Source: Nanohaloarchaea archaeon B1-Br10_U2g21
GTDB taxonomy: Archaea > Nanohalarchaeota > Nanosalinia > Nanosalinales > Nanosalinaceae
NCBI GenBank assembly: GCA_001563915.1
Contig: LKMP01000002.1
Location: 42,630 to 106,629, forward strand
DNA length: 64,000 nucleotides
Direction of reading: 5' to 3'
This document shows, piece after piece, positions 16,159-23,818 of the stretch (the stretch's first letter is position 1; every line of letters starts with the position of its first letter). The notes under the pieces were generated by a model. The model did not search any database. It was not told where the DNA came from and saw only the letters and a program-made list of their open reading frames with translations. The position numbers and the translations under genes were made by a program.

Positions 16159-16599
16159 CTAGGCCTGATTTTTCATCCATTCTATGAATGTATTTCGGTT
16201 TTTGCCCTGTTCTTCTGCTGTGATAGCTGCTTCAAAATCAGGTTCTTCCATGTCATTCAGTGCTTGTTTAGCATCGGTAATAGTTCCTGAGACTATATCT
16301 TCATATTCTGCTGTTGCAACAGCTGTTTCATCGTCCTGCTCAACTGTTTCTTCTTCAAGCTCTTCATCATATTCGAACTCTTCAAAAACATGGATTACTG
16401 CTTTAGCCTGTTTACTACCGTACCGACCGTAGACATTTTTAACGTCGACATTGTCTTTTTCTAAGCCTTTGTCAGCCGTTATCCGTGTTAGTACGTCTTC
16501 TTTGCTTGGAGTTGCTTCTCCACTGTGGTTTACTGTTGCTTCTACCTCTCTTCTCTCCATGAGAGGGTTTTCTTTTACTGATGTTATTTCGACTTCCAT
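16159..16599 (-). CDS. rps24e: 30S ribosomal protein eS24
   Basis: A 146-residue eS24. The first 85 residues keep the family pattern: NPLMERREVEATVNHSGEATPSKEDVL is recognised by the segments NPLMERREVE and ATPSKEDVL, followed by NVYGRYGSKQAKAVIHVF. The last 60 residues form a very acidic tail (many Glu and Asp) that ordinary archaeal eS24 lacks; haloarchaeal ribosomal proteins often carry such additions. Located 14 bases after spt4. Confidence 0.92.
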   Translation of the reverse strand: MEVEITSVKENPLMERREVEATVNHSGEATPSKEDVLTRITADKGLEKDNVDVKNVYGRYGSKQAKAVIHVFEEFEYDEELEEETVEQDDETAVATAEYEDIVSGTITDAKQALNDMEEPDFEAAITAEEQGKNRNTFIEWMKNQA

Positions 16600-16613
16600 A
16601 TTATTTTTTCACC

Positions 16614-16796
16614 TTATTTTACTCTTACCGCATATCTTCCCGGAGTTTGAATACCTGCTTCTTCTGCTATTTCAGATTCCGCATCATATACAACAATGAG
16701 TCCGCTCCAAGAGTTCGATAGCACATTGTTTTTGCATACAGGACACTCATCAGAGTTCTCTACTATCCTCTTACAGTCTGTACACGCTCTAGCCAT
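16614..16796 (-). CDS. spt4: Transcription elongation factor Spt4 (RpoE2)
   Basis: A 60-residue zinc protein that pairs with Spt5 and clamps RNA polymerase during elongation. The start is set at ATG 16796, giving the conserved MARACTDCKRIV; cysteines C5, C8, C18 and C21 form the zinc ribbon, and NSWSGLIVVYDAESEIA is the Spt5-binding part. Four bases separate it from rpo7, with which it is nearly always paired in archaea. Confidence 0.93.
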   Translation of the reverse strand: MARACTDCKRIVENSDECPVCKNNVLSNSWSGLIVVYDAESEIAEEAGIQTPGRYAVRVK

Positions 16797-16800
16797 TAAC

Positions 16801-17376
16801 TCAGACCTCCTCTTCTTCTGCTTCAAGTTCTTCTTTTTCTTCTTCGTATTCTTCAATCCATTCCTGTTTTCCTAATCCAGGTTGTCTCATTGTCAGGTTA
16901 ATCTTATTTGAGTCTTGTTTGCCTAGACTAACAGCGATAATTCTTGTAGTCACTATATCATTTACTGTCAGGCTTTTTTCCTGCTCATCACTTGTAAGCA
17001 TTAAATTTTCTTCATCCAAGTTCATGTAGTCATCCGTTACTTGTGAAATGTGGCATAGACCATCAAAAGGCCCTATCCTGATAAATGCTCCGAATTCTGT
17101 CAGATCTACTACTTCTCCATTTATTACTTCATGAAGTTCTGGTTCAAAGACAATTGCTTTGTATCTTGCTGTGTAGTGGATTCCCGCATCTTCTGGTTCA
17201 ATTTCTCCGCCTTCGATTTCTTCTACATCTTCAACCGCGATAATCACACCTAGTTCTGAGTCGATTTCGCCTTCTTTTTCTGCTATAAGACCATTCTGGA
17301 CGCTTTCTTCAAGATCTTCCCCAAGGTGTTGGGGAGGAACCCTTACAGAGTCCTCAATTGTAATTCGTTTGTACAT
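16801..17376 (-). CDS. rpo7: RNA polymerase subunit Rpo7 (RpoE1)
   Basis: A 191-residue stalk subunit of archaeal RNA polymerase. The N-terminal domain (MYKRITIEDSVRVPP) is followed by an S1 RNA-binding domain at about 82-165, with GEVVDLTEFGAFIRIGPFDG as its signature. The C terminus is an acidic Glu-rich tail. Rpo7 with Rpo4 binds the nascent RNA and helps open the promoter. It is the head of the Rpo7 - Spt4 - eS24 - eS31 block, downstream of the PIN gene. Confidence 0.93.
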   Translation of the reverse strand: MYKRITIEDSVRVPPQHLGEDLEESVQNGLIAEKEGEIDSELGVIIAVEDVEEIEGGEIEPEDAGIHYTARYKAIVFEPELHEVINGEVVDLTEFGAFIRIGPFDGLCHISQVTDDYMNLDEENLMLTSDEQEKSLTVNDIVTTRIIAVSLGKQDSNKINLTMRQPGLGKQEWIEEYEEEKEELEAEEEEV

Positions 17377-17438
17377 TTATCTCTCTACCTCTACGGAACT
17401 AAAATCGACTTTGGAACAAAGTTTTAATAGTGGTACGC

Positions 17439-17810
17439 TCACAACTCCAGATTCTCTGCCGCCAAGTGACTTGAACCCCTAATATAAATTACAGGTCTGC
17501 CTTCATCTAAAATCTTATTTTTCAGCTCTCGATCATTCGTAGCGACTAAGAACTCATCCGAAAGATCGTATATAAGATCATCTACTATTCCTTCTCCTTT
17601 GGTTTCTAACACCTCTATGTCTTGACTATCCACTAATTTATGTACTAGACCCCCATAGCGTCCTGATTCTATACTTTTTGCTTCTTCTAATACATCATCT
17701 AGTGTGTACAGCTCATTACCAGGAAATTTTTCGTCCATCTCTCGAAATATAGATACATTCATCTGGAAAGGCGCTACCAAAAAATTGGTATCAAGCAGGA
17801 TTTTTCTCAT
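17439..17810 (-). CDS. PIN-domain protein (Fcf1/VapC-like)
   Basis: A 123-residue PIN-fold protein: N-terminal ILLDTNFLV with Asp 7, acidic residues near 42-43 and 77-78, and NDRELKNKI with Asp 93 give a full nuclease acidic quartet. Archaea usually encode such a PIN protein between aIF2-gamma and Rpo7, related to the Fcf1/Utp24-type rRNA processing nucleases. There is no antitoxin gene next to it, which argues against a toxin role. Probable ribosomal RNA maturation, inferred from context. Confidence 0.8.
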   Translation of the reverse strand: MRKILLDTNFLVAPFQMNVSIFREMDEKFPGNELYTLDDVLEEAKSIESGRYGGLVHKLVDSQDIEVLETKGEGIVDDLIYDLSDEFLVATNDRELKNKILDEGRPVIYIRGSSHLAAENLEL

Positions 17811-17836
17811 ATCTCTTCTTTTGAAGAGCGGAAGCC

Positions 17837-17846
17837 TATTTATTTA
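17837..17846. promoter_or_regulatory. Shared TATA-like box of a divergent gene pair
   Basis: TATTTATTTA lies about 31 bases from both the PIN gene start at 17810 and the P-loop gene start at 17872, and is the only such box in the spacer. Confidence 0.45.
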
Positions 17847-17871
17847 ACTGCTCCATGTATGATGATGTAAC

Positions 17872-18888
17872 ATGGATTTTGACTACAAGGCCTCATGTCT
17901 TAGACGGATAGAACTAAATTCCGAATGTAAAATTGTTTCAAGCGGCCACAGACCTCAGACTGGTGATGTAGTAGCTGTAAAGATTACGGACGTTAATGAT
18001 ACTTACCGATCGCTTGATCTTGAGGGCGGCGAGCTCATTGAACTGAACGAAGGCGATGTAGTAGTAGGTGTTTTGGGTAATAGAGCAGGTGTAAAAGGAT
18101 ATGTTGGCGAAGTACCTTCCGACATTTCCGAAGGAGAAACGCTCTCTTTTCTCGGTGCTGGAGGCCTATTTGGAGAATTCAAAGGCGCTACCAAAGAGCT
18201 AGATGACCCATGTAGTGTAGAGTTCCTAGGTTACGTTGGTAAAACTGATGAAATACTTAACATGAAAGATTATGGTATAGAGACATCAGATTCTTTGAGG
18301 GATGATGCTAGAGTATTTGCAGTGACTTCTTCTAGAATGGATGCTGGAAAAACAACTTTAACCGCTAAGTTGATAGAACAATTAAGTCAAGACTACAAGA
18401 TTGGTTCTTTAAAACTTACAGGTTCTGCACGCGAAAGAGACAGGCTAAAAATGCTTGAATCTGGCTCTCAAATATCTCTAGATTTTGTTGACGCCGGACT
18501 TCCTTCTACAGTCGATAATCCTCGCGACGTGGAAAGAGCCGCTAAAGGACTCATTAACGAGGCTTTTGATGAAGACATTGACTTTGTAGTTATAGAGTTC
18601 GGTGCAGGCCTTATCAGCAAGTACTGTGTGAAAGAAGTTTTAAGAGAGCTAGAAATTAAGAATAAAGTCTTTGGTATAGGCGCTGCTGCTCTTGATGTTG
18701 TAGGCGCATATGGTCTTGAAGACGTGTTAGACGATATTGGCTACGAGCTTGATTTTATTTCAGGACCTATAACAGACACACATGTTGGTAAAGACACGAT
18801 AGAAGACTACGTAGGTGTACCCGCATTAAATGCATTCGACAATGAAGACATGGAGCGTGCAGCAGAACTAGTTTCAGAGAGCTTCTAG
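17872..18888 (+). CDS. P-loop NTPase, DUF1611/MobB-like
   Basis: A 338-residue protein with a strand-rich N-terminal half (1-145) and a P-loop NTPase C-terminal half. The nucleotide loop reads SSRMDAGKTTLTAKLI at about 153-168; the first Gly of a standard Walker A is Ser. Downstream are FVVIEFGAGL and GIGAAALDVVGAYGLEDVL. The domain recalls the DUF1611/MobB group of small NTPases. It is convergent with the ATP-grasp gene and shares its TAG stop (CTAG, 18885-18888). Substrate unknown; a link to the neighbouring ATP-grasp operon is possible but unproven. Confidence 0.55.
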   Translation: MDFDYKASCLRRIELNSECKIVSSGHRPQTGDVVAVKITDVNDTYRSLDLEGGELIELNEGDVVVGVLGNRAGVKGYVGEVPSDISEGETLSFLGAGGLFGEFKGATKELDDPCSVEFLGYVGKTDEILNMKDYGIETSDSLRDDARVFAVTSSRMDAGKTTLTAKLIEQLSQDYKIGSLKLTGSARERDRLKMLESGSQISLDFVDAGLPSTVDNPRDVERAAKGLINEAFDEDIDFVVIEFGAGLISKYCVKEVLRELEIKNKVFGIGAAALDVVGAYGLEDVLDDIGYELDFISGPITDTHVGKDTIEDYVGVPALNAFDNEDMERAAELVSESF

Positions 18889-19754
18889 CGTTCTGCTGTA
18901 CGGGACGCTATAAAATTCATTATTTTATCCGCCATATCCAGTCCTAATACTTCCTCTACTCCTTCCACACCTGGTGAAGCATTTATCTCTCCAATATAGA
19001 ATCCTCCATCTTCGGATTCAAGTATATCTATTCCCGAGATATCAAGGCCACAAAGCCTCGAAGCCTTAATCGCAGCTTCTCTCATTTCTTCCGATGGTTC
19101 TACTTTTTCTCTTTGTCCTCCTGTTGAAATATTAGATCTAAACTCCTCATCTCCTACCCTTTTGTAAGAATAAGTTTCCTCTCCAATCACTATTATCCTG
19201 ATATCTTCCCCGGGATTCTCAATGTATTCTTGCAGACAAATTTCCTGCTCAAATAGCGTTAACGTATCAGTTATAGGGCCTATATCGCTCTCAGTCGATG
19301 CCCTCATTACTCCTTTCCCCCCATAACCTGAAATTATTTTAATGACTGCAGGATACCCTATTTTCTCAGCAGCTCTTATAGTCTCATCTGTAGAGAGTGT
19401 GTAGGCCGATTTAGGCACCGGCAGATTTGCTTCATGAAGAACCTTCATCATGTGGAACTTATTAGACGCTATAGGAAGAGAATCTGAATCCATCTGAGTG
19501 TATACTCCATTATCCTGCAGTATTTCTGAGAAATGTTCTGCGTTCATCATATCTGCTCCTAGAAGTCTGAGATATACTGCATCGAAATCGCACAGATTTA
19601 TATCCCGATACTTCAACTTTGTGCCTTCCTCAGTCGAAACCGTTCTTATGCCTTCTAGAGGCACACCTAGCACATTTTCAAAGTATTCTTTACCAGCTTC
19701 AATAAAATGATGGTGTTGCGCAGACTTTTCACCGTAAACTACTGCGCATTTCAT
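18885..19754 (-). CDS. RimK-type ATP-grasp ligase
   Basis: A 289-residue ATP-grasp enzyme. It has the ATP-binding Lys 139 with the flexible loop GYGGKG (143-148), DIRIIVIG (184-191), the substrate-side FRSNISTGG (205-213) and metal ligands Asp 243, Glu 257 and Asn 259 before SPG. This is a complete RimK-like active site, as in enzymes adding amino acids such as glutamate to a protein or small-molecule carboxylate. It overlaps the preceding ATP-grasp-like gene by 4 bases and belongs to an operon with the MscS-C39 fusion. The substrate is unknown. Confidence 0.85.
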   Translation of the reverse strand: MKCAVVYGEKSAQHHHFIEAGKEYFENVLGVPLEGIRTVSTEEGTKLKYRDINLCDFDAVYLRLLGADMMNAEHFSEILQDNGVYTQMDSDSLPIASNKFHMMKVLHEANLPVPKSAYTLSTDETIRAAEKIGYPAVIKIISGYGGKGVMRASTESDIGPITDTLTLFEQEICLQEYIENPGEDIRIIVIGEETYSYKRVGDEEFRSNISTGGQREKVEPSEEMREAAIKASRLCGLDISGIDILESEDGGFYIGEINASPGVEGVEEVLGLDMADKIMNFIASRTAER

Positions 19755-20563
19755 TCACTATCACCCTTTAATGTCTCCACAATTCTACCGTATACATTTT
19801 TTCCACTGTGCTTCTCAAACATTTCTAAATCAGGTCTTACATCCATATCCATTACTTTTTCTCCTTTCAAACTTACTCTGCATATATCTGTACCTACTGC
19901 CTTAGCCGCTTTATCTACTACTTCTTTCTGAGTGTCCGAGAGACTATAGTAATTTCTTCCAGGCTCATCACTCCATATTTCTCCTTCAAGCTTGAGCGAA
20001 ATTTTCTCTCCATCGATATACAGTACATCAAAAAACTCGCCCTCAGGAATCTCCTGTAAAAGCATGAAGTCATTCTCGGCATCAAGATCATCTAGGCCTT
20101 CTAATTCCTCAAAACTTTCTATTCTTTTAGTCTTTTCCAGCTTAAAATTCGAATACTTCTTCACAACTAAAGGCAGCTCCAAATCATTTTCCAGACCTGT
20201 TAAACCTCTTTTAGTAGCTATAGATGCTTGTTTAGGTGCTGGAATACTTTTTTCCTCCAGTACTTTTATCATATAAGGCTTCTTCATTAGAATAAAGATA
20301 GAAGATGGATTTAGATTTACTGAAGCCTGTGTCTGAGTAAGCGTTTCAGTAAGGACTCTGATATAGTTGAATGCCTCAGGCCTCGGATTTATGTATAGTA
20401 TATGCTCAGAACCTATTTCCTCATCTCCTATGTATACTTCTGGTTTTTTCCCAGAATGAATGCTTACATCTGCAAGAGATTTTTTTTCTACTTCTTCAAA
20501 GTGTTTCTTGAAATCTTCAGTCTCCGATTCAAAGTTATTTGCTAGTATCAGTGTCTTCTCCAT
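19751..20563 (-). CDS. Degenerate ATP-grasp-like protein
   Basis: A 270-residue protein with ATP-grasp architecture but altered catalytic parts. The preATP region keeps the lid-proximal pattern LNPSSIFILMKKPYMIKVLE and PAPKQASIA; ELPLVVKKY gives the ATP-binding Lys. The glycine-rich loop is missing (KKYSNFKLEKTKRIESF) and the metal-binding ExN is replaced by DMDVRPDL. It may be a non-catalytic partner of the RimK-like ligase. The start ATG 20563 follows a strong GAGGGGGA ribosome-binding site; an in-frame ATG 15 bases upstream is less likely. It overlaps the channel gene by 29 bases. Confidence 0.65.
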   Translation of the reverse strand: MEKTLILANNFESETEDFKKHFEEVEKKSLADVSIHSGKKPEVYIGDEEIGSEHILYINPRPEAFNYIRVLTETLTQTQASVNLNPSSIFILMKKPYMIKVLEEKSIPAPKQASIATKRGLTGLENDLELPLVVKKYSNFKLEKTKRIESFEELEGLDDLDAENDFMLLQEIPEGEFFDVLYIDGEKISLKLEGEIWSDEPGRNYYSLSDTQKEVVDKAAKAVGTDICRVSLKGEKVMDMDVRPDLEMFEKHSGKNVYGRIVETLKGDSE

Positions 20564-22109
20564 TTTGTTCCCCCTCATCTGTTTTTTCTGGTTTCCAGAG
20601 CCTGTTAACTTTTTCTTCCCTGTTCCATTTTTCGATGTAACTATTTACCGGTTCAGGAAGCGCGCTCTTTAGTAATCGGCCCTGCCTCATTATCTTCTTT
20701 AGCCTGAGTTCCATGTTTTTACTGAGTTCGTCATAGAAACTAGAATCAGAGTAAATCAGATTATTTTGTATTCTCCAGTATGCTGTAGTATCTTCTGGAG
20801 CTAGTACGACATAACCTCTCTTTCTACCTTCGAACTCAGCCATGGCTTCTCGCATTTCAGAGTCATCAGCATAGTATACACCCCCCGATACTGTATCAGC
20901 GCTAGGATCTACTACAATTAACTCATCTCCCTCTACTCCCACGCATAAGCTATAATGAGCTTTTTCTGAACCAGGGAATAGTACTGGCTTTGCGAAGTTA
21001 GGAATTATTAATGCTCCATTGTCAAACCACGTCTTTAGTTCATCAGACAATTTCCCTATTTTATCATATTCTACATATGCTCCTCTAACATCTCCTTCAG
21101 TTAATTCCTCTACAGCATCTATTAATTCATCAGGCATTGTTCCTTTACCAACTTCACTACCAGCAAGATCTCCAATTTCTTCCTGCTTATGAGCGAATCC
21201 AAATATATTCAATGCCATTTCAGCAGAAGCAGGCCCGCAATATGAAGGATGTTGCGCTGTAAAGTACCTTTTCATATCTTCAAGCGTTTTTATATCACTT
21301 CTAGTCCTCTTAAACTTGACATTAGAGTCCATAACCTGGCTATTTGGCGCAACCATTGTGTATCCGTCATTAGTATCAATAGTAGTGCTGAAAAGAGATA
21401 CGTCAATTAATTCTCCTCTTTCACCGTCCAGATAAATCTTTTCGTTGGCCTTTACAGACCTAGAGTTTTTCAAATATACACCTGCTGCAAAGTTTTTGAA
21501 TAAGTCTTTGAAACCGTAAAAGGCTAGACCTGCCAATAAAAGTGTTAATCCCCAAGTGGTGGCAGTCACAAGTTCTTGAATAGTGCTCTCAGCCAAGTTA
21601 GCTTGTACTAATACAAACTGGAGCAATAAAAGGTAGAGAAACGCTTTGAAAATGGTTTCTGAAATTTTTGATATTTCTTGAGTAAATCCTGCGCTTCTAA
21701 GATGTTTGCTAAATCCTAGAGTGCTGAAAAAGTCGGCTATAATTTTTACGAATATGTTTACCCCTATTATTCCGAGTATGGCAACTAGTATTACCGATAT
21801 AATATTTGGTAAAGCCGCCACTGCCGCAACATAGAGTTCTCTACTGATTTCTGCATTAAGGTAGAAAAGAGCAAAACCTATTACTATAACATCTAGTACG
21901 TAGACTATATAGGTGACTTTCTCCCGCATAGCTTCAGTTCTTTTCTTATTAGCCTGTTCTCCCGAGTCTACAAGCAGTCTCAAGGCTGTTTTTCTAAAAC
22001 TTCTTATCAGCAAATGCCCTAAAATTAGTATAAGGGCTGTTATAATTAGCCTAGCTGATAGACTGTCTGATACTATAAAGTTCATCATTTGGGAGAGAAT
22101 TTCGGACAT
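20535..22109 (-). CDS. MscS-type mechanosensitive channel fused to a C39-like peptidase domain
   Basis: A 524-residue fusion. Residues 1-205 hold about five membrane helices, the last being the pore helix region LLLAGLAFYGFKDLFKNFAAG; 206-270 is the MscS beta domain (VKANEKIYLDGERGELIDV, then MVAPNSQVMDS). Residues 280-440 form a papain-like C39 domain: catalytic Cys 291 in PSYCGPASAE, His 385 in AHYSLCVGV and Asp 401 in VVDPSADT. The C terminus is charged. It probably senses membrane tension and carries a cytoplasmic protease or amidase. Start ATG 22109 is preferred; GTG 22124 lies within the AAGGTG ribosome-binding site. Confidence 0.8.
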   Translation of the reverse strand: MSEILSQMMNFIVSDSLSARLIITALILILGHLLIRSFRKTALRLLVDSGEQANKKRTEAMREKVTYIVYVLDVIVIGFALFYLNAEISRELYVAAVAALPNIISVILVAILGIIGVNIFVKIIADFFSTLGFSKHLRSAGFTQEISKISETIFKAFLYLLLLQFVLVQANLAESTIQELVTATTWGLTLLLAGLAFYGFKDLFKNFAAGVYLKNSRSVKANEKIYLDGERGELIDVSLFSTTIDTNDGYTMVAPNSQVMDSNVKFKRTRSDIKTLEDMKRYFTAQHPSYCGPASAEMALNIFGFAHKQEEIGDLAGSEVGKGTMPDELIDAVEELTEGDVRGAYVEYDKIGKLSDELKTWFDNGALIIPNFAKPVLFPGSEKAHYSLCVGVEGDELIVVDPSADTVSGGVYYADDSEMREAMAEFEGRKRGYVVLAPEDTTAYWRIQNNLIYSDSSFYDELSKNMELRLKKIMRQGRLLKSALPEPVNSYIEKWNREEKVNRLWKPEKTDEGEQNGEDTDTSK

Positions 22110-22152
22110 CGGGTGTTTGTACACCTTCTAAAGAGTTACTAGCCTTCGGGTT

Positions 22153-23337
22153 TTATAAACCTTTGATTTCTCCATGACCGATTAAGCGCCACCTAGAGTC
22201 AATTTGACGGCTTATAGCAACTCTATCTCCAACTTCAGCACATACAGGCATTTTAAGCTCAAGCTTGACGTCTTTACCAGCTTGAGTGACTATGCCTGCC
22301 GACTTCGTGGTTCCTACATTCACCATTAAAGCCTCGTGCTCTTTAATGTTCTCAACCTTCATTTCTGATCCAGAGCCGATTAAAGAGTCCATTAACTCTA
22401 CTTTCAACTCCATATTGCTCGTTATATCAGGTAGCTCACCTTTTAAACCTAGGACATTTCCTGCAAGACCATCAGATTTTACTAGAGATGGATCTAGTAC
22501 AGTTTCTATGCCTAATAGTCCTCCTGGCTGTGCCTCCTCTACTGAAGAGTCTCCCTGAATTATATTAGTGATCTCAGTGGTAACAGTACTCCACTTGTTC
22601 CCATCTTTCCTTATACCAGGCTTAATTTCGATTTCGTCACCTTTACTGAGCTTTCCCTTAACTAAACTGCCTCCGAGTACTCCGCCGCCTAGTTCTTCAG
22701 GGCCTTGTCCAGGCTTATTAGTATCAAAAGACCTAGCAACCAGCATTTTTGGATCAGTATCTTCGTCTCTTTCAGGAGTTGGGATTTCTTCATGTATTGT
22801 TTCTAGCAGCAAGTCAATATTTATGCCGTGCTGCGCAGATATAGGAACTACAGGAGCATTTTCAGCTACAGTACCTTCTACAAATTCTTTTATCTGCTGA
22901 TAATTTTTCTTAGCTTCTTCTTCATCAACTAAGTCTATTTTGTTTTGGACAATCACCACATTTTCAATCCCTGCAATATCTAAAACTGCTAAGTGTTCAT
23001 GAGTTTGAGGCTGAGGACATTCCTCATTAGCCGCAACCATCAATAACGCTCCGTCCATGATTGCTGACCCTGAGAGAACATTAGCCATCAACGTTTCATG
23101 GCCTGGAGCATCTACAAGCGATACAGTTCTCTTTACTTCTCCATTCCCATCAACATTTAGGCCTTCTTCGTCTTCATAGTATGTAACATCTGCATATCCC
23201 AGCCTTATTGTTATTCCTTTTCTAAGTTCTTCACTGTGTCTGTCAGTCCATTGTCCTGAAAGAGCCTGAGTCAGAGTAGTTTTTCCGTGGTCTACATGAC
23301 CCACGAGACCTATATTAACTTCCGGTACTTTGCTCAT
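22153..23337 (-). CDS. eif2g: Translation initiation factor aIF2 subunit gamma
   Basis: A 394-residue GTPase that carries initiator Met-tRNA to the small subunit. GTP motifs: GHVDHGKT (13-20), DAPGHE (76-81) and NKID (132-135); domains II and III follow with GGGVLGGSL and KPGIRKDG. The zinc knuckle of four cysteines normally found after switch I is absent here: residues 52-72 are acidic and contain no Cys. Starts with ATGA overlapping the eS6 stop. It is slightly short for the family because of that missing knuckle. Confidence 0.93.
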   Translation of the reverse strand: MSKVPEVNIGLVGHVDHGKTTLTQALSGQWTDRHSEELRKGITIRLGYADVTYYEDEEGLNVDGNGEVKRTVSLVDAPGHETLMANVLSGSAIMDGALLMVAANEECPQPQTHEHLAVLDIAGIENVVIVQNKIDLVDEEEAKKNYQQIKEFVEGTVAENAPVVPISAQHGINIDLLLETIHEEIPTPERDEDTDPKMLVARSFDTNKPGQGPEELGGGVLGGSLVKGKLSKGDEIEIKPGIRKDGNKWSTVTTEITNIIQGDSSVEEAQPGGLLGIETVLDPSLVKSDGLAGNVLGLKGELPDITSNMELKVELMDSLIGSGSEMKVENIKEHEALMVNVGTTKSAGIVTQAGKDVKLELKMPVCAEVGDRVAISRQIDSRWRLIGHGEIKGL

Positions 23338-23705
23338 TCTTCGTCCTCGTCACCGAGAAGTTCCTCAACAGATTTAGAGCCTTCTTCCACAACACGAACA
23401 TTAAGCTGCTGGATATCGGTACTCACAGTGTTCCCTCGCACAGATTTTCTTTTCCGTACTCCTCGTTCTTCAGGCCTAATTCCTGAACCTTCACCTATCA
23501 AGACTCTCTTCCTTTCAGAACCTTCTATACTTTTTCTCATCGGAAAGCCTGATTTATCGCTTCCACCAGTAATTTCTAACTCATATCCTTCAAGACTTAT
23601 GACATCGCCTTCAAAGATTTCTCCAATTTTTTTGCCTACAAAACCTTCCGGCTCTGCTTCAGTTTGATAGATTTCTCCGTCTTTTGTTCCAATGTTAATC
23701 TGCAT
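23334..23705 (-). CDS. rps6e: 30S ribosomal protein eS6
   Basis: A 123-residue archaeal eS6: MQINIGTKDGEIYQTE, then VGKKIGEIFEGDVISLEGYE and ITGGSDKSGFPMRK, with SIEGSERKRVLIGEGSGI and basic GVRKRKSVRGN. It ends in an acidic LLGDEDEE tail. eS6 followed directly by aIF2-gamma is a conserved archaeal pair; the two overlap by 4 bases. Confidence 0.93.
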   Translation of the reverse strand: MQINIGTKDGEIYQTEAEPEGFVGKKIGEIFEGDVISLEGYELEITGGSDKSGFPMRKSIEGSERKRVLIGEGSGIRPEERGVRKRKSVRGNTVSTDIQQLNVRVVEEGSKSVEELLGDEDEE

Positions 23706-23818
23706 TAGTAATTTTCACCTTTGCTCAGTTACCCGAACAAGTAACTCTTGACTCTAAACTTTTTTAACAGCAATAACTAATCAATGCCATTATATTCGAG
23801 GCTTTCTCAGAGAGAAGT

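Noticed and set aside
17439..17810. VapC toxin
   Set aside because: The PIN fold is present but no antitoxin gene is nearby, and this position between aIF2-gamma and Rpo7 is the conserved housekeeping PIN slot.
22568..22900. Plus-strand open frame inside the aIF2-gamma gene
   Set aside because: Shadow of a conserved gene; composition reflects the complementary codons.
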